From positions 1-64,000 of the forward strand of contig NZ_CP145732.1 in the NCBI RefSeq assembly GCF_036884845.1: DNA of 64,000 nt, given 5' to 3'. The notes beneath the pieces are model-generated. The model searched no databases. It saw nothing but the letters and a program-made list of their open reading frames with translations, and had not been told where the DNA came from. The first letter of the stretch is position 1. Each line of letters starts with the position of its first letter. This DNA comes from Pseudomonas sp. MAG733B (GTDB taxonomy: Bacteria > Pseudomonadota > Gammaproteobacteria > Pseudomonadales > Pseudomonadaceae). The position numbers and the translations under genes are program-made. Below are positions 9,165-19,127 of the stretch, in pieces.

Positions 9165-9973
9165 AAGGGTTTCTCCATAACGGCGTACACCACTCGATAA
9201 GTCGCCGGCAGGCCTTGGGCCTGTCGAAACTGCTCGTAAGCCTCTATCAAACCCAAAATCCGCGCCCGGCCAGTCAGACCGCCCGGCCGCCCCGGATTAA
9301 GATTGTGTGCGCCCAGTGCCTTCAGTTCATGGGTCAAGCTGCGCACATCCGGGTAATACAGCACATGAGGACGGGTTTGCAGACTGATTGCCCGCAAGCA
9401 GCTGGCCGCACATAACTGTTGATAAACCGCAAACTCGCGGAAGCGGTTGACGTGCACCATGCCATCAACCTGCCGCCAGCTGTCACGCAGTTCAACCAAC
9501 GTGCCCACGCACAGACTAGCAAACGCGAAAATTCCGCCAGGTTTCAGCACGCGATGAGCTTCGCTGAGCACCGACGCGAAGTCCGCACACCACTGCACCG
9601 CCAGGCTGGAGAAGATCAGGTCGCAGGTTGCGTCGCGCAACGGCAAACGCTCGGCATCACCGGCGACAAAATGCGTAGCGCCGCCCAGTGGCCGAGCGTG
9701 GTTAAGCATGCCTTCGGCGATGTCCAGCGCTACCCCGTGACCGGTCGGAAACCGCTCAGCCAACTCGCGACTGAAATGCCCGGTGCCGCACCCTAGGTCG
9801 AGCCAGCGTCCCGGCACAAAATCATCCGGCAAACGGCTGAGCAATTGACTGCCCACATCGCGCTGCAACTCGGCCACGCTGTCGTAGCTCGCTGCCGCGC
9901 GGGAAAAAGACGCTGCTACCTGGCGTTTGTCAGGCAAACCGCCGGGCAGGTTGGGGAGAGATAAATCAGTCAT
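9161..9973 (-). CDS. bioC: Malonyl-[ACP] O-methyltransferase
   Basis: This SAM-dependent methyltransferase of 270 residues caps malonyl-ACP so that fatty-acid synthesis can build the pimeloyl chain of biotin. The SAM motif is [15 protein letters not shown] (about residues 53-67), followed by a class I methyltransferase fold. The frame is open to 10015, but the ATG at 9973 is preferred. It gives [20 protein letters not shown], as I recall from other pseudomonads, and overlaps the bioH stop by 8 bases. Its end overlaps the bioD start by 4 bases. Confidence 0.94.
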   Translation of the reverse strand: MTDLSLPNLPGGLPDKRQVAASFSRAAASYDSVAELQRDVGSQLLSRLPDDFVPGRWLDLGCGTGHFSRELAERFPTGHGVALDIAEGMLNHARPLGGATHFVAGDAERLPLRDATCDLIFSSLAVQWCADFASVLSEAHRVLKPGGIFAFASLCVGTLVELRDSWRQVDGMVHVNRFREFAVYQQLCAASCLRAISLQTRPHVLYYPDVRSLTHELKALGAHNLNPGRPGGLTGRARILGLIEAYEQFRQAQGLPATYRVVYAVMEKPL

Positions 9974-10697
9974 CACCGGACTCATGTAAAAAAGCCTGGA
10001 TCGCCCCCGCCACACCGTGAGGGTCTTCCAGAAGAAACGCGTGGCTGGCCTGTTCGATCAGGCCGATTTCGATATCCGGGGTCAATGCGAACAACTCGCC
10101 TGCCGCCTCGGCGGGAACCAGTCCATCAAGACCACCGAACAGATGCAGTTGCGGACCGCGAAAGGCCTGCAAGGCGTGCCGAGTATCCAGCTGCGCGAGC
10201 AATTCCAGGCCGCTCATCAATGCCGGCGCCGCCGTGTGTGGCGCACCACCGAGCAACAAGCGCGACAGGCCGCGCGGGTCTTCGGCACCCTGCGCACAAA
10301 GCAGCGAAAACCGTTTCAATGTCGTGCGCGGATCGGCAGCGCAACCCGCCAGAAACGCATCAAAGGTTTCCCCAGGCATCGCGCTCGGCCATTGCTCATG
10401 GCTGACAAAAGAAGGATTGCTCGCAAGCGTCAACAAACCGCAGCAACGATCTCCACGACGCGCCGCCAACTCGGTTGCGAGCATGCCGCCCAACGACCAA
10501 CCGCCGAGCCAGGCGTCCTGCGGAACCGTCGAATCGAGCTCATCGAGCCAATCTTCGAGATCGCTCGATTCCAGCTCCGGCAAGGGCTCGATTTCCACAC
10601 GCAGGTGCTCGTCCAGGCCGCGCAAGGCTGCTGCCAATGGTTCCAGCGGCGAAATTCCGAGGCCCCAACCGGGCAGCAGAATCAGTCGATCACGCAT
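9966..10697 (-). CDS. bioH: Pimeloyl-[ACP] methyl ester esterase
   Basis: The 243-residue alpha/beta hydrolase removes the methyl group placed by BioC, releasing pimeloyl-ACP for BioF. The nucleophile elbow GWSLGG has Ser68. The [10 protein letters not shown] block supplies the likely acid, and [11 protein letters not shown] supplies the catalytic histidine. It overlaps bioF by 8 bases upstream and bioC by 8 bases downstream, so the operon is tightly coupled. The length is close to that of E. coli BioH. Confidence 0.94.
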   Translation of the reverse strand: MRDRLILLPGWGLGISPLEPLAAALRGLDEHLRVEIEPLPELESSDLEDWLDELDSTVPQDAWLGGWSLGGMLATELAARRGDRCCGLLTLASNPSFVSHEQWPSAMPGETFDAFLAGCAADPRTTLKRFSLLCAQGAEDPRGLSRLLLGGAPHTAAPALMSGLELLAQLDTRHALQAFRGPQLHLFGGLDGLVPAEAAGELFALTPDIEIGLIEQASHAFLLEDPHGVAGAIQAFLHESGDD

Positions 10698-11868
10698 GGC
10701 TCGGCTCCGGTCCCAGTTGTTCGAAACAATCGGCCAGTCCTTCTAACAATAGCTGCACCTGCGCCTCGCTGTGCGCGGCGGTCAGGGTGACCCGCAGTCG
10801 GGCGCTGCCGGCCGGCACGGTTGGCGGGCGGATCGCCGTTACCATCAAACCGCGTTCACGCAACATCTGCGACAAACGCACCGCTCGCCCGGCGTCACCC
10901 ATCATGATCGGCTGGATCGGCGTGAAGCTGTCCATCAACTCCAGACCGATCTGCTCGGCGCCGTGGCGGAACTGGCGGATCAGCGTTTGCAAATGTTCAC
11001 GTCGCCAGTGTTCGCTGCGCAGAAGCTCCAGGCTTTTCAACGTCGCGCAGGCAAGCGCCGGTGGTTGGCTGGTGGTGTAAATGTAAGGCCGGGCGAACTG
11101 AATCAGGCTCTCGATCAGCTCTTCGCTGCCGGCGACAAACGCGCCCGCCGTGCCGAATGCCTTGCCGAGGGTGCCGACCAGCACCGGCACGTCGTCCATG
11201 CTCAGGCCGAAATGCTCGACGATGCCGCCACCGTTGGCGCCCAGCGGACCGAAGCCGTGCGCGTCATCGACCATCAGCCACGCGCCTTTGGCCTTGGCTT
11301 CCCGCGCCAGAGCCGGCAGATCGGCGATGTCGCCGTCCATGCTGAACACGCCATCGGTGACCACCAGCGTATTGCCGATGGCTTTCTCAAGCCGTGTGGC
11401 CAGGCTCGCTGCGTCGTTGTGCAGATAGCGATTGAACCGCGCGCCGGACAGTAGCCCCGCGTCAAGCAGCGATGCGTGATTGAGCCGGTCTTCCAGCACC
11501 GTATCGCCCTGCCCCACCAACGCCGTGACCGCGCCGAGGTTGGCCATGTAACCGGTGGTGAACAGCAAGGCGCGTGGGCGACCGGTGAGGTCAGCCAGGG
11601 CTTCTTCGAGTGCGTGATGCGGGCCGCTATGGCCGATGACCAGATGCGAAGCTCCGCCACCGACGCCCCACTTCGAAGCACCGGCGCGCCAGGCTTCGAT
11701 CACTTGCGGGTGATTGGCCAGGCCCAGGTAGTCGTTGTTGCAGAACGCCAGCAATGGCTGACCGTCGACCACCACTTCCGGCCCCTGTGGGCTTTCGAGC
11801 AACGGGCGCTGGCGGTAAAGGTTTTCGGCACGACGGGCAGCCAGGCGTGCGGCGAGATAGAAAGACAT
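10690..11868 (-). CDS. bioF: 8-amino-7-oxononanoate synthase
   Basis: The 392-residue PLP enzyme condenses pimeloyl thioester with L-alanine. The PLP lysine is in VGTLGKAFG at residue 236, the same number as in E. coli BioF. The [11 protein letters not shown] and [13 protein letters not shown] blocks are conserved. It follows bioB leftward after a 178-base gap that contains a REP doublet (11920-12009), so part of the transcript could end or be processed there. It overlaps bioH by 8 bases. Confidence 0.97.
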   Translation of the reverse strand: MSFYLAARLAARRAENLYRQRPLLESPQGPEVVVDGQPLLAFCNNDYLGLANHPQVIEAWRAGASKWGVGGGASHLVIGHSGPHHALEEALADLTGRPRALLFTTGYMANLGAVTALVGQGDTVLEDRLNHASLLDAGLLSGARFNRYLHNDAASLATRLEKAIGNTLVVTDGVFSMDGDIADLPALAREAKAKGAWLMVDDAHGFGPLGANGGGIVEHFGLSMDDVPVLVGTLGKAFGTAGAFVAGSEELIESLIQFARPYIYTTSQPPALACATLKSLELLRSEHWRREHLQTLIRQFRHGAEQIGLELMDSFTPIQPIMMGDAGRAVRLSQMLRERGLMVTAIRPPTVPAGSARLRVTLTAAHSEAQVQLLLEGLADCFEQLGPEPSHA

Positions 11869-11919
11869 GCAGGCCTCGGGCAGTCAGATCACAAAAAACA
11901 GGGTCGGCAAACAATCCAA

Positions 11920-12009
11920 TGTGGGAGCGGGCTTGCTCGCGAAGACGGACTGACATTCAACATCGATGTCGACTGGACCGACGCTTTCGCGAGCAAGCCC
12001 GCTCCCACA
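11920..12009. repeat. REP doublet, class GTGGGAGCGGGCTTGCTCGC
   Basis: Two inverted copies of a REP unit are separated by a spacer of about 40 bases, between bioB and bioF. It lies inside the biotin operon and could fold into a long hairpin in the mRNA. Confidence 0.9.
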
Positions 12010-12046
12010 GGGGTTTTGCATTCATTCAGGGGAATGAATGCAGGCC

Positions 12047-13102
12047 TTAAACAGCCGCGTTATAAAACTGCTCGCTGCTCTTCTGCTCCACCAGCGCCTG
12101 CTCGATGGCGGCCTGGTGCACTTCATCGGCGTGCTCTTCGCGGGCTTCCGGCAGGATGCCCAGGCGCGAGAACAGTTGCATGTCCTTGTCGGCCTGCGGG
12201 TTGGCGGTGGTCAGCAGTTTTTCGCCGTAGAAAATCGAGTTGGCGCCGGCGAAGAACGCCAGGGCCTGCATCTGTTCGTTCATCGCTTCACGGCCAGCGG
12301 ACAGGCGCACGTGGGATTGCGGCATCAGGATCCGCGCAACGGCGAGCATGCGGATGAAGTCGAACGGGTCGATGTCTTCGGCATTTTCCAGCGGCGTACC
12401 GGCGACTTTCACCAGCATGTTGATCGGCACCGACTCCGGATGCTCCGGCAGATTGGCCAACTGAATCAGCAGGTTGGCGCGGTCGTCCAGCGACTCGCCC
12501 ATGCCGAGGATGCCGCCGGAACAGATCTTCATCCCCGACTCACGCACGTAGGCCAGGGTTTGCAGACGCTCGCTATAGGTGCGGGTGGTGATGATGCTGC
12601 CGTAGAACTCGGGCGAGGTGTCGAGGTTGTGGTTGTAGTAGTCGAGGCCGGCCTTGGCCAGCGCTTCGGTCTGATCCTGATCCAGACGACCGAGGGTCAT
12701 GCAGGTTTCCAGGCCCAGCGCCTTTACGCCTTCAACCATCTTCAGCACGTAAGGCATATCTTTGGCCGACGGATGCTTCCACGCCGCGCCCATGCAGAAC
12801 CGGGTCGAACCGATGGCCTTGGCGCGAGCGGCCTCTTCGAGGACCTTCTGCACTTCCATCAGTTTTTCTTTTTCCAGGCCGGTGTTGTAGTGACCGGACT
12901 GCGGACAATATTTGCAATCTTCCGGGCACGCACCGGTTTTGATCGACAGCAGGGTCGACACCTGAACGCGGTTGGCGTCGAAATGCGCGCGGTGCACGGT
13001 CTGCGCCTGGAAAAGCAGGTCGTTGAACGGCTGTACGAAGAGTGCTTTGACCTCGGCCAAAGTCCAGTCATGACGCAAGGTTGCAGTGGTGCTGGCGCTC
13101 AT
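12047..13102 (-). CDS. bioB: Biotin synthase
   Basis: The 351-residue radical-SAM enzyme inserts sulfur into dethiobiotin. The 4Fe-4S/SAM motif CPEDCKYC gives Cys59, Cys63 and Cys66, and GGILGMGES and YYNHNLDTS are family blocks. The ATG at 13102 has an AAGGAA ribosome-binding site. It is the first gene of the leftward biotin operon and is divergent from comF across 92 bases that must hold both promoters. I saw no clear BirA- or BioR-type operator there. Confidence 0.97.
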   Translation of the reverse strand: MSASTTATLRHDWTLAEVKALFVQPFNDLLFQAQTVHRAHFDANRVQVSTLLSIKTGACPEDCKYCPQSGHYNTGLEKEKLMEVQKVLEEAARAKAIGSTRFCMGAAWKHPSAKDMPYVLKMVEGVKALGLETCMTLGRLDQDQTEALAKAGLDYYNHNLDTSPEFYGSIITTRTYSERLQTLAYVRESGMKICSGGILGMGESLDDRANLLIQLANLPEHPESVPINMLVKVAGTPLENAEDIDPFDFIRMLAVARILMPQSHVRLSAGREAMNEQMQALAFFAGANSIFYGEKLLTTANPQADKDMQLFSRLGILPEAREEHADEVHQAAIEQALVEQKSSEQFYNAAV

Positions 13103-13194
13103 GGGCGGTTCCTTGATTTATGCTTGGCAAGCGACCGCAGGGATGGAATACCCACAGGCGCGACACGGATGTTTGGCATGTTTAAGGAAGAGCG

Positions 13195-13935
13195 ATGCGC
13201 TGTCAACCTCGTTACACCAGACCGGTTTACATCTGGTCAAAAAACAAACAGCACTGTTTGCTCTGCGATGAAGCCGCCGACGGCTCCACCCCCATCTGCA
13301 TGGCCTGTGAAACCGACCTGCCCTGGCTCGGCGATCACTGCGAGTGCTGCGCCTTGCCGCTGCCCGCTGCGGGCCTGACGTGCGGTCAATGTCTGAATCA
13401 GCCGCCAGCCTTCGAGCGAGTCATCGCACCCTGGACCTACAGCTTCCCGGTCGACAGCCTGATCACCCGCTTCAAACACAGCGCGAAGTGGCCGTTTGGC
13501 CACCTGCTCGCCGAACTTCTCACCCAAGCCCTGCTACATCGCTTCGATGATGATCTGCCGCGACCCGAATTACTGGTGCCCGTGCCGCTGGGCAACCGAC
13601 GACTGCGTCAACGCGGATTCAATCAGGCTGCGATGCTGGCGCGCTGGATAAGCGCAGGCCTCGACATTCCTTGCGATGAACGGCTGTTATTGAGAATTCA
13701 GGACACCGATGCACAACAGGATCTCAATGCAGAAGCGCGTAAAAAGAATCTGCGTAACGCCTTCGCCCTCACACCCAAAACTTCGTTGAAGGGCCGTCAC
13801 CTGGCACTGGTCGACGACGTCCTGACCACCGGCGCCACCGCACAAGCACTCGCCCGCCTGCTGATGGACGCCGGCGCCGCACGGGTCGACGTCTATTGCC
13901 TGGCGCGCACACCCAAACCTGGCGAGTCCACCTGA
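13195..13935 (+). CDS. comF: ComF-family phosphoribosyltransferase-like protein
   Basis: The 246-residue protein starts with a zinc-ribbon-like set of cysteine pairs (CLLC, CMAC, CECC, CGQC, about residues 21-66). It ends in a PRTase domain with the PRPP-binding loop LVDDVLTTGATAQAL (about 205-219). The family member ComF/GntX is linked to DNA uptake or gluconate use, but its reaction is unsettled. The ATG at 13195 follows AAGGAAGAG. It is divergent from bioB, a common arrangement in gamma-proteobacteria. Confidence 0.9.
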   Translation: MRCQPRYTRPVYIWSKNKQHCLLCDEAADGSTPICMACETDLPWLGDHCECCALPLPAAGLTCGQCLNQPPAFERVIAPWTYSFPVDSLITRFKHSAKWPFGHLLAELLTQALLHRFDDDLPRPELLVPVPLGNRRLRQRGFNQAAMLARWISAGLDIPCDERLLLRIQDTDAQQDLNAEARKKNLRNAFALTPKTSLKGRHLALVDDVLTTGATAQALARLLMDAGAARVDVYCLARTPKPGEST

Positions 13936-13998
13936 CTTGACTAGCGCGCCCCGAGCAGCCAACGTCCTTACCACCGTCACAGCCCAAAGCGCCTTGCC

Positions 13999-14763
13999 AT
14001 GTCCCTGCCTACGTTGTTATCCCAGCACATTGTCCGCCGCCCACAGCGCATTGCCCTGCTGCAACACATCGCCGAACAGGGCTCGATCACCCGCGCCGCG
14101 AAAAGTGCGGGGCTGAGTTACAAGGCGGCGTGGGACGCCATCGATGAGCTGAACAACCTCGCGCAAAAACCGCTGGTGGAACGCAGTGTCGGCGGCAAGG
14201 GCGGTGGTGGCGCCAAACTCTCCAGCGAAGGCGAGCGAGTGTTGCGCCTGTATCAAAAACTGCAGGCGTTGCAGGCTCAGGTGCTGGAAGCGGCTGAAGA
14301 TGCCAGTGACCTGGACCTGCTCGGTCGACTGATGCTGCGCACCAGCGCGCGCAACCAATTGCACGGCAAGGTCGCAGCGATCGAACCTCAGGGGCGAAAC
14401 GACCTGATTAGCCTGGAAGTCGCCGAAGGCCTGATCGTCGACGCGCAGATCACCCACGACAGCACCGAGCGACTGGAGCTGCAACTCGGCACCGAAGTCG
14501 TGGCCCTGATCAAGGCCGGTTGGCTCGACGTGATGGCGATCGACTCTGCAGAGACACCCGGAAACAATTGCTTGAAAGGCATCATCGACAAAATCCTCGA
14601 CGCCGAAGACGGCCCCAGCGAAGTGCGGATCACCCTGCCCAACGGCTTGACCCTGTGCGCGTTGGCCGAGCCGTGGCACCTGCAAGACCTGGGGCTGACC
14701 AACGGCAAACCGGTACGCGTCGAGTTTTCGCCGTCCAGAGTATTGCTCGGCACGCCGCTGTAA
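13999..14763 (+). CDS. modE: ModE-type molybdate-responsive regulator
   Basis: The 254-residue protein has an N-terminal winged-helix domain (about residues 18-85, ITRAAKSAGLSYKAAWDAI) and two Mop/TOBE molybdate-binding domains (about 110-180 and 185-250, starting SARNQLHGKV). In E. coli, ModE with molybdate represses modABC. No modABC transporter lies within the window, so it must act in trans or on an unlinked target. It sits 63 bases downstream of comF. The ribosome-binding site before 13999 is weak. Confidence 0.9.
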   Translation: MSLPTLLSQHIVRRPQRIALLQHIAEQGSITRAAKSAGLSYKAAWDAIDELNNLAQKPLVERSVGGKGGGGAKLSSEGERVLRLYQKLQALQAQVLEAAEDASDLDLLGRLMLRTSARNQLHGKVAAIEPQGRNDLISLEVAEGLIVDAQITHDSTERLELQLGTEVVALIKAGWLDVMAIDSAETPGNNCLKGIIDKILDAEDGPSEVRITLPNGLTLCALAEPWHLQDLGLTNGKPVRVEFSPSRVLLGTPL

Positions 14764-14768
14764 ACGCA

Positions 14769-14786
14769 CTGCAACAAAACCTTCAT
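14769..14786 (+). promoter_or_regulatory. Weak candidate Pho box
   Basis: CTGCAAC-AAAA-CCTTCAT resembles the direct repeat CTGTCAT-N4-CTGTCAT at 9 of 14 positions and lies 43 bases before the PhoX-family start. The match is poor and is kept only because the downstream gene encodes a phosphatase. Confidence 0.2.
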
Positions 14787-14829
14787 CGCCCGCCATTAAG
14801 GTGACTGCAAAAATCGCAGGGAGCCTGAT

Positions 14830-16731
14830 GTGAGCCTATTAAAAGAAAACCAACGTACCGACCTCGAACAGATGGTCGGCCTCAGCCGTCGTGGCTTTAT
14901 CAGCGCAGGTGCCCTGTGCGGCGCGGCGATGTTCCTCGGTGGCAACCTGCTCAGCCGCAGCGCGCTGGCCGCCAGTGTCAGCGCCGGCACCAGCAAACTG
15001 CTGGGCTTTGATAGCATCCCCGCCGCCACCGCGGACAGCATCAGCCTGCCGCCAGGCTACAAATCTTCAGTACTGATCAGTTGGGGCCAGCCCCTGCACA
15101 AAAACGGCCCGGCCTTTGACCCGAGCGGCAATGGCACTGCCGAGCAACAGGAAGTCCAGTTCGGCGACCACACCGATGGCATGAGCCTGTTCGCATTCCC
15201 CGGCGACAACAATCGCGCGCTGATGGCGATCAACAACGAATACACCAATTACCGTTACCTCTACCCCCACGGCGGTATGCCGCAATCAGCCGAGGAGGTG
15301 CACAAGGCACTGGCCTGCGAAGGCGTGTCGGTGATCGAAGTGCAGCGCAAGAACGGCCACTGGCAATTCGTTCAGGACTCGCGCTACAACCGACGCATCC
15401 ACGGCAATTCACCGATCAACCTGAGCGGCCCGGCCGCCGGTCACGACTTGCTGAAAACCAGCGCCGATCCGCAGGGCAAAAAAGTCCTCGGCACGTTCCA
15501 GAACTGCGCCAACGGCAAGACGCCTTGGGGCACCTATCTGACCTGCGAAGAGAACTTCACCGATTGCTTCGGCAGCAGCAATGCCGAGCAGAAATTCAAC
15601 GCCGCACAGAAACGCTACGGCGCAGTGGTGACCAGCAAAGACATCAACTGGCACCAACACGATCCGCGCTTCGACCTGGCGAAGAATCCCAACGAACTCA
15701 ACCGACACGGCTGGGTGGTCGAGATCAATCCCTTCGATCCGCAATCGACTCCGGTCAAGCGCACCGCACTGGGCCGCTTTAAACATGAGAACGCCGCCCT
15801 GGCAGAAACCCGCGACGGCCACGCCGTGGTCTACATGGGCGACGATGAGCGCGGCGAATTCATCTACAAATTCGTCAGCCGCGACACGATCAATCACAAG
15901 AACCCCAAGGCCAACCGCGATCTGCTCGATCACGGCACGTTGTACGTGGCGATTTTCGACGCTGGCGACGGCAATGCCGACCACCCGAAAGGCCAGGGCC
16001 AATGGATCGAGTTGACCCATGGCAAAAACGGCATCGACGCCGGCAGCGGTTTTGCCGATCAGGCTGAAGTGCTGATCAACGTGCGGTTGGCGGCCAGCGT
16101 TGTGAAAGCCACGCGCATGGATCGCCCGGAATGGATCGTGGTCAGCCCCAAGGATGGTCAGGTTTACTGCACGCTGACCAACAACGCCAAACGCGGCGAT
16201 GACGGGCAACCGGTGGGCGGGCCGAATCCGCGGGAGAAAAACGTCTACGGGCAAATCCTGCGCTGGCGCACCGACCGTGAGGATCACGGGTCGAAAACTT
16301 TTACCTGGGATTTGTTTGTCGTGGCCGGCAACCCGCAAGTGCATGCCGGTACGCCGAAGGGCGGCTCGTCAAACATCACCCCGCAAAACATGTTCAACAG
16401 CCCCGATGGTCTGGCGTTCGATGATGCCGGGCGGTTGTGGATTCAAACCGACGGCGATGCCAGCAATGCCGGTGATTTCGCGGGCATGGGCAACAACCAG
16501 ATGCTCTGCGCCGATCCTGTGACCGGCGAAATTCGCCGCTTCATGGTCGGGCCGATTGGATGCGAAGTGACCGGGATCAGCTTCTCGCCGGATCAGAAGA
16601 CGTTGTTTATCGGGATTCAGCATCCGGGTGAATTCGGCGGCTCGACCTTCCCTGAGCATTTGCCCAATGGCAAACCGCGCTCTTCGGTGATCGCGATTAC
16701 CCGTGAGGATGGCGGGATCGTCGGCGCCTGA
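14830..16731 (+). CDS. PhoX-family alkaline phosphatase (Tat-exported)
   Basis: The 633-residue protein starts with a twin-arginine signal (SRRGFIS, residues 19-25, then a hydrophobic stretch ending SALA). It should be exported folded to the periplasm. The body is a PhoX/DUF839 beta-propeller. Conserved pieces include WGTYLTCEENFTDCFG, ENAALAETRDGHAVVYMGDD and SPDGLAFDDAGRLWIQTDG. PhoX enzymes are calcium- and iron-dependent monoesterases. The start is GTG at 14830, with GGGAG 7 bases upstream. The gene appears monocistronic: REP DNA follows immediately. Confidence 0.88.
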   Translation: MSLLKENQRTDLEQMVGLSRRGFISAGALCGAAMFLGGNLLSRSALAASVSAGTSKLLGFDSIPAATADSISLPPGYKSSVLISWGQPLHKNGPAFDPSGNGTAEQQEVQFGDHTDGMSLFAFPGDNNRALMAINNEYTNYRYLYPHGGMPQSAEEVHKALACEGVSVIEVQRKNGHWQFVQDSRYNRRIHGNSPINLSGPAAGHDLLKTSADPQGKKVLGTFQNCANGKTPWGTYLTCEENFTDCFGSSNAEQKFNAAQKRYGAVVTSKDINWHQHDPRFDLAKNPNELNRHGWVVEINPFDPQSTPVKRTALGRFKHENAALAETRDGHAVVYMGDDERGEFIYKFVSRDTINHKNPKANRDLLDHGTLYVAIFDAGDGNADHPKGQGQWIELTHGKNGIDAGSGFADQAEVLINVRLAASVVKATRMDRPEWIVVSPKDGQVYCTLTNNAKRGDDGQPVGGPNPREKNVYGQILRWRTDREDHGSKTFTWDLFVVAGNPQVHAGTPKGGSSNITPQNMFNSPDGLAFDDAGRLWIQTDGDASNAGDFAGMGNNQMLCADPVTGEIRRFMVGPIGCEVTGISFSPDQKTLFIGIQHPGEFGGSTFPEHLPNGKPRSSVIAITREDGGIVGA

Positions 16732-16737
16732 TCCGCC

Positions 16738-16812
16738 GCCATCGCGGGCAAGCCTTGCTCCTACAGTTCGTACGCACTCCCTCTGTAGGAGCAAAGCTTG
16801 CTCGCGATGGCG
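16738..16812. repeat. REP doublet, class GTAGGAGCAAGGCTTGCCCG
   Basis: Inverted REP units lie 7 bases after the phoX-like stop codon. The right unit differs slightly (AAAGCTTGCTCG). Confidence 0.88.
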
Positions 16813-16895
16813 TCAGCACAGTCACCACCTAACTGCGCCCGTCTGCGCTAACATGCCTGGCCGGACGCAGCAGCCTGCTGCGCGCAGGAGTCAGC

Positions 16896-17870
16896 ATGGC
16901 CCACCCGTTTGAAACCCTCACCCCAGACCTCGTGCTCGATGCCGTCGAAAGCATCGGATTCCTGAGCGACGCACGCATTCTGGCGCTCAACAGCTACGAA
17001 AACCGTGTCTATCAGGTCGGCATCGAAGACTCCGAGCCGCTGATCGCCAAGTTCTATCGTCCGCAGCGCTGGACCAACGAAGCGATTCTGGAAGAACACC
17101 AGTTCACCTTCGAACTCACCGAGGTCGAGGTGCCGGTGGTTGCGCCGATGATCCACAACGGCGAAACCCTGCACGAACACAAAGGTTTCCGTTTCACCCT
17201 GTTCCCCCGCCGTGGTGGCCGCGCGCCGGAGCCGGGCAATCTCGATCAGCTGTATCGCCTGGGGCAACTGCTCGGTCGCCTGCACGCGGTGGGCTCGACC
17301 AAACCGTTCGAGCACCGCGAAGCATTGGCGGTGAAAAACTTCGGTCATGATTCGCTGACGACGTTACTCGAAGGCAATTTCATTCCCCGCAGCTTGCTCC
17401 CGGCCTACGAGTCTGTTGCCCGTGATCTGCTCAAACGTGTCGAAGATGCCTACAGCAACACGCCGCACCAGAACATCCGCATGCACGGCGATTGCCACCC
17501 CGGCAACATGATGTGCCGCGACGAGATGTTCCACATCGTCGACCTCGACGACTGCCGCATGGGCCCGGCGGTGCAGGACATCTGGATGATGCTGGCGGGT
17601 GATCGCCAAGACTGTCTTGGGCAGTTGTCGGAACTGATGGACGGCTACAACGAATTCCACGACTTCAATCCGCGGGAACTGGCGTTGATCGAACCGTTGC
17701 GCGCCCTGCGCCTGATGCACTACAGCGCCTGGCTCGCCCGCCGCTGGGACGACCCGGCCTTCCCGCGCAGCTTTCCGTGGTTCGGCACCGAGCGGTATTG
17801 GGGCGATCAGGTGTTGGCGTTGCGTGAGCAGTTGTCGGCACTCAATGAAGAGCCGCTGAAGCTCTTCTGA
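16896..17870 (+). CDS. srkA: Stress response kinase A (YihE/RdoA family)
   Basis: The 324-residue cytosolic serine/threonine kinase has an aminoglycoside-phosphotransferase fold. HGDCHPGNMM at about residue 197 is the catalytic loop, and HIVDLDDCRMGP is the metal-binding loop. NSYENRVYQVG near residue 31 is the family's N-terminal nucleotide-loop region. In E. coli SrkA counters envelope stress and MazEF-linked death. An AGGAG site lies 5 bases before the ATG. The usual dsbA partner is not downstream here; a REP doublet and rarD follow. Confidence 0.92.
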   Translation: MAHPFETLTPDLVLDAVESIGFLSDARILALNSYENRVYQVGIEDSEPLIAKFYRPQRWTNEAILEEHQFTFELTEVEVPVVAPMIHNGETLHEHKGFRFTLFPRRGGRAPEPGNLDQLYRLGQLLGRLHAVGSTKPFEHREALAVKNFGHDSLTTLLEGNFIPRSLLPAYESVARDLLKRVEDAYSNTPHQNIRMHGDCHPGNMMCRDEMFHIVDLDDCRMGPAVQDIWMMLAGDRQDCLGQLSELMDGYNEFHDFNPRELALIEPLRALRLMHYSAWLARRWDDPAFPRSFPWFGTERYWGDQVLALREQLSALNEEPLKLF

Positions 17871-17883
17871 CCACTGCAATACC

Positions 17884-17951
17884 TGTAGGAGCAAGGCTTG
17901 CCCGCGATGGCGTCCTTCAGATTGTCATCGCGGGCAAGCCTTGCTCCTACA
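17884..17951. repeat. REP doublet, class GTAGGAGCAAGGCTTGCCCG
   Basis: Near-perfect inverted REP units with a short spacer lie between srkA and rarD. Confidence 0.92.
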
Positions 17952-18024
17952 AAAACGACACAGCACTCCGACCCAAATCTCCTTACAATCCCTTCTTTGT
18001 TAGCTGCCTAAGCAAGGATTCTGC

Positions 18025-18912
18025 ATGCAAGCCGCCAACCCGCGCCGCGGGTACATATTGGGCCTGAGTGCCTACATCATCTGGGGACTTTTCCCGCTCT
18101 ACTTCAAAGCCATCGCCAACGTGCCCGCCGTGGAAATCATCATCCACCGCGTGCTGTGGTCGGCTCTGTTTGGCGCCTTGCTGCTGATGGTCTGGAAGCA
18201 CCCGGGTTGGTGGCGCGAGTTGCGGGATAACCCGAAACGACTGGCGATCCTGGCCTTGAGCGGCACGTTGATCGCGGCCAACTGGCTGACTTACGTCTGG
18301 TCGGTGAACAACGGACGGATGCTTGAAGCCAGTCTCGGCTACTACATCAACCCGCTGGTCAACGTGCTGCTAGGTATGTTGATCCTCGGTGAACGGCTGC
18401 GCCGCATGCAATGGATTGCGGTGGGCCTGGCGGCCGTCGGCGTGGTGCAGCAAGTGTGGCAAGTCGGCAGCCTGCCGTGGGTGTCGCTGGTGCTGGCGCT
18501 GACCTTCGGTTTCTACGGGCTGATTCGCAAGCAGGCACCGGTCAAGGCGCTGCCGGGGCTGGTGGTGGAAACCTGGATGCTGGTGCCGATCGCCATCGCC
18601 TGGTTGCTGTTCAATCCGACGGCCCACAGTGCCCAGGCCGAATTCTGGACCACGTCCGAAGCCTGGTGGCTGGTGGCGGCCGGGCCGGTCACGCTGGTGC
18701 CGCTGGTTTGCTTCAACGCCGCTGCCCGGCATTTGCCCTACACCACGCTCGGATTTCTCCAGTACCTGGCGCCAACGTTGGTGCTGCTGCAAGCCGTGCT
18801 GCTGTTTAACGAGCACTTGTCGTCCAGTACGCTGGTGGCCTTCATGTTTATCTGGGCCGGCCTGGCGGTTTACAGCGTCGATGCGTGGATAAGTCTGCGC
18901 CGTCGCAGCTGA
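18025..18912 (+). CDS. rarD: RarD-family EamA transporter
   Basis: The 295-residue membrane protein has ten predicted transmembrane segments in two EamA halves. It begins GYILGLSAYIIWGLFPLYFK, which is characteristic of RarD. The family is linked to chloramphenicol sensitivity, but the natural substrate is unknown. AAGGATT precedes the ATG. The DnaA-box repeat region lies immediately downstream. Confidence 0.9.
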   Translation: MQAANPRRGYILGLSAYIIWGLFPLYFKAIANVPAVEIIIHRVLWSALFGALLLMVWKHPGWWRELRDNPKRLAILALSGTLIAANWLTYVWSVNNGRMLEASLGYYINPLVNVLLGMLILGERLRRMQWIAVGLAAVGVVQQVWQVGSLPWVSLVLALTFGFYGLIRKQAPVKALPGLVVETWMLVPIAIAWLLFNPTAHSAQAEFWTTSEAWWLVAAGPVTLVPLVCFNAAARHLPYTTLGFLQYLAPTLVLLQAVLLFNEHLSSSTLVAFMFIWAGLAVYSVDAWISLRRRS

Positions 18913-19127
18913 TCAAAAAACGCACAAACCTCTACAAGCCACGTTTCCCGTGGCCTGTAGAGTTCCTTCCCAAGGTTATCCACAGCCTGATCCCCGGCGT
19001 TTGTGCGCAAGTTACTGAAACTGCTGGTTTTTTGATCAATTCCTGAAAAGCTCCGGCCGACGTGGCCTGGCGGGCTGTCTCTACAGGTTATCCACAGGCG
19101 GGTGCACGTTTAACTTGGATAACCCGA
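18913..19127. repeat. Two units of a DnaA-box-bearing intergenic repeat
   Basis: The gap between rarD and the GcvR-like gene holds two perfect TTATCCACA boxes (18976-18984 and 19088-19096). Each is preceded, exactly 24 bases before the box, by GGCCTG at the right side of a small hairpin. One hairpin is GCCACG/CGTGGC and the other is GGCC/GGCC. The second unit also has GATCAA exactly 54 bases before its box, as in the unit at 57470. The same module recurs four times at 57.2-57.85 kb. No coding sequence or T-rich terminator is seen. Confidence 0.75.

Noticed and set aside
18930..18962. Rho-independent terminator of rarD
   Set aside because: The hairpin is good but has no T tract on either side. 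It is better explained as part of the DnaA-box repeat module.
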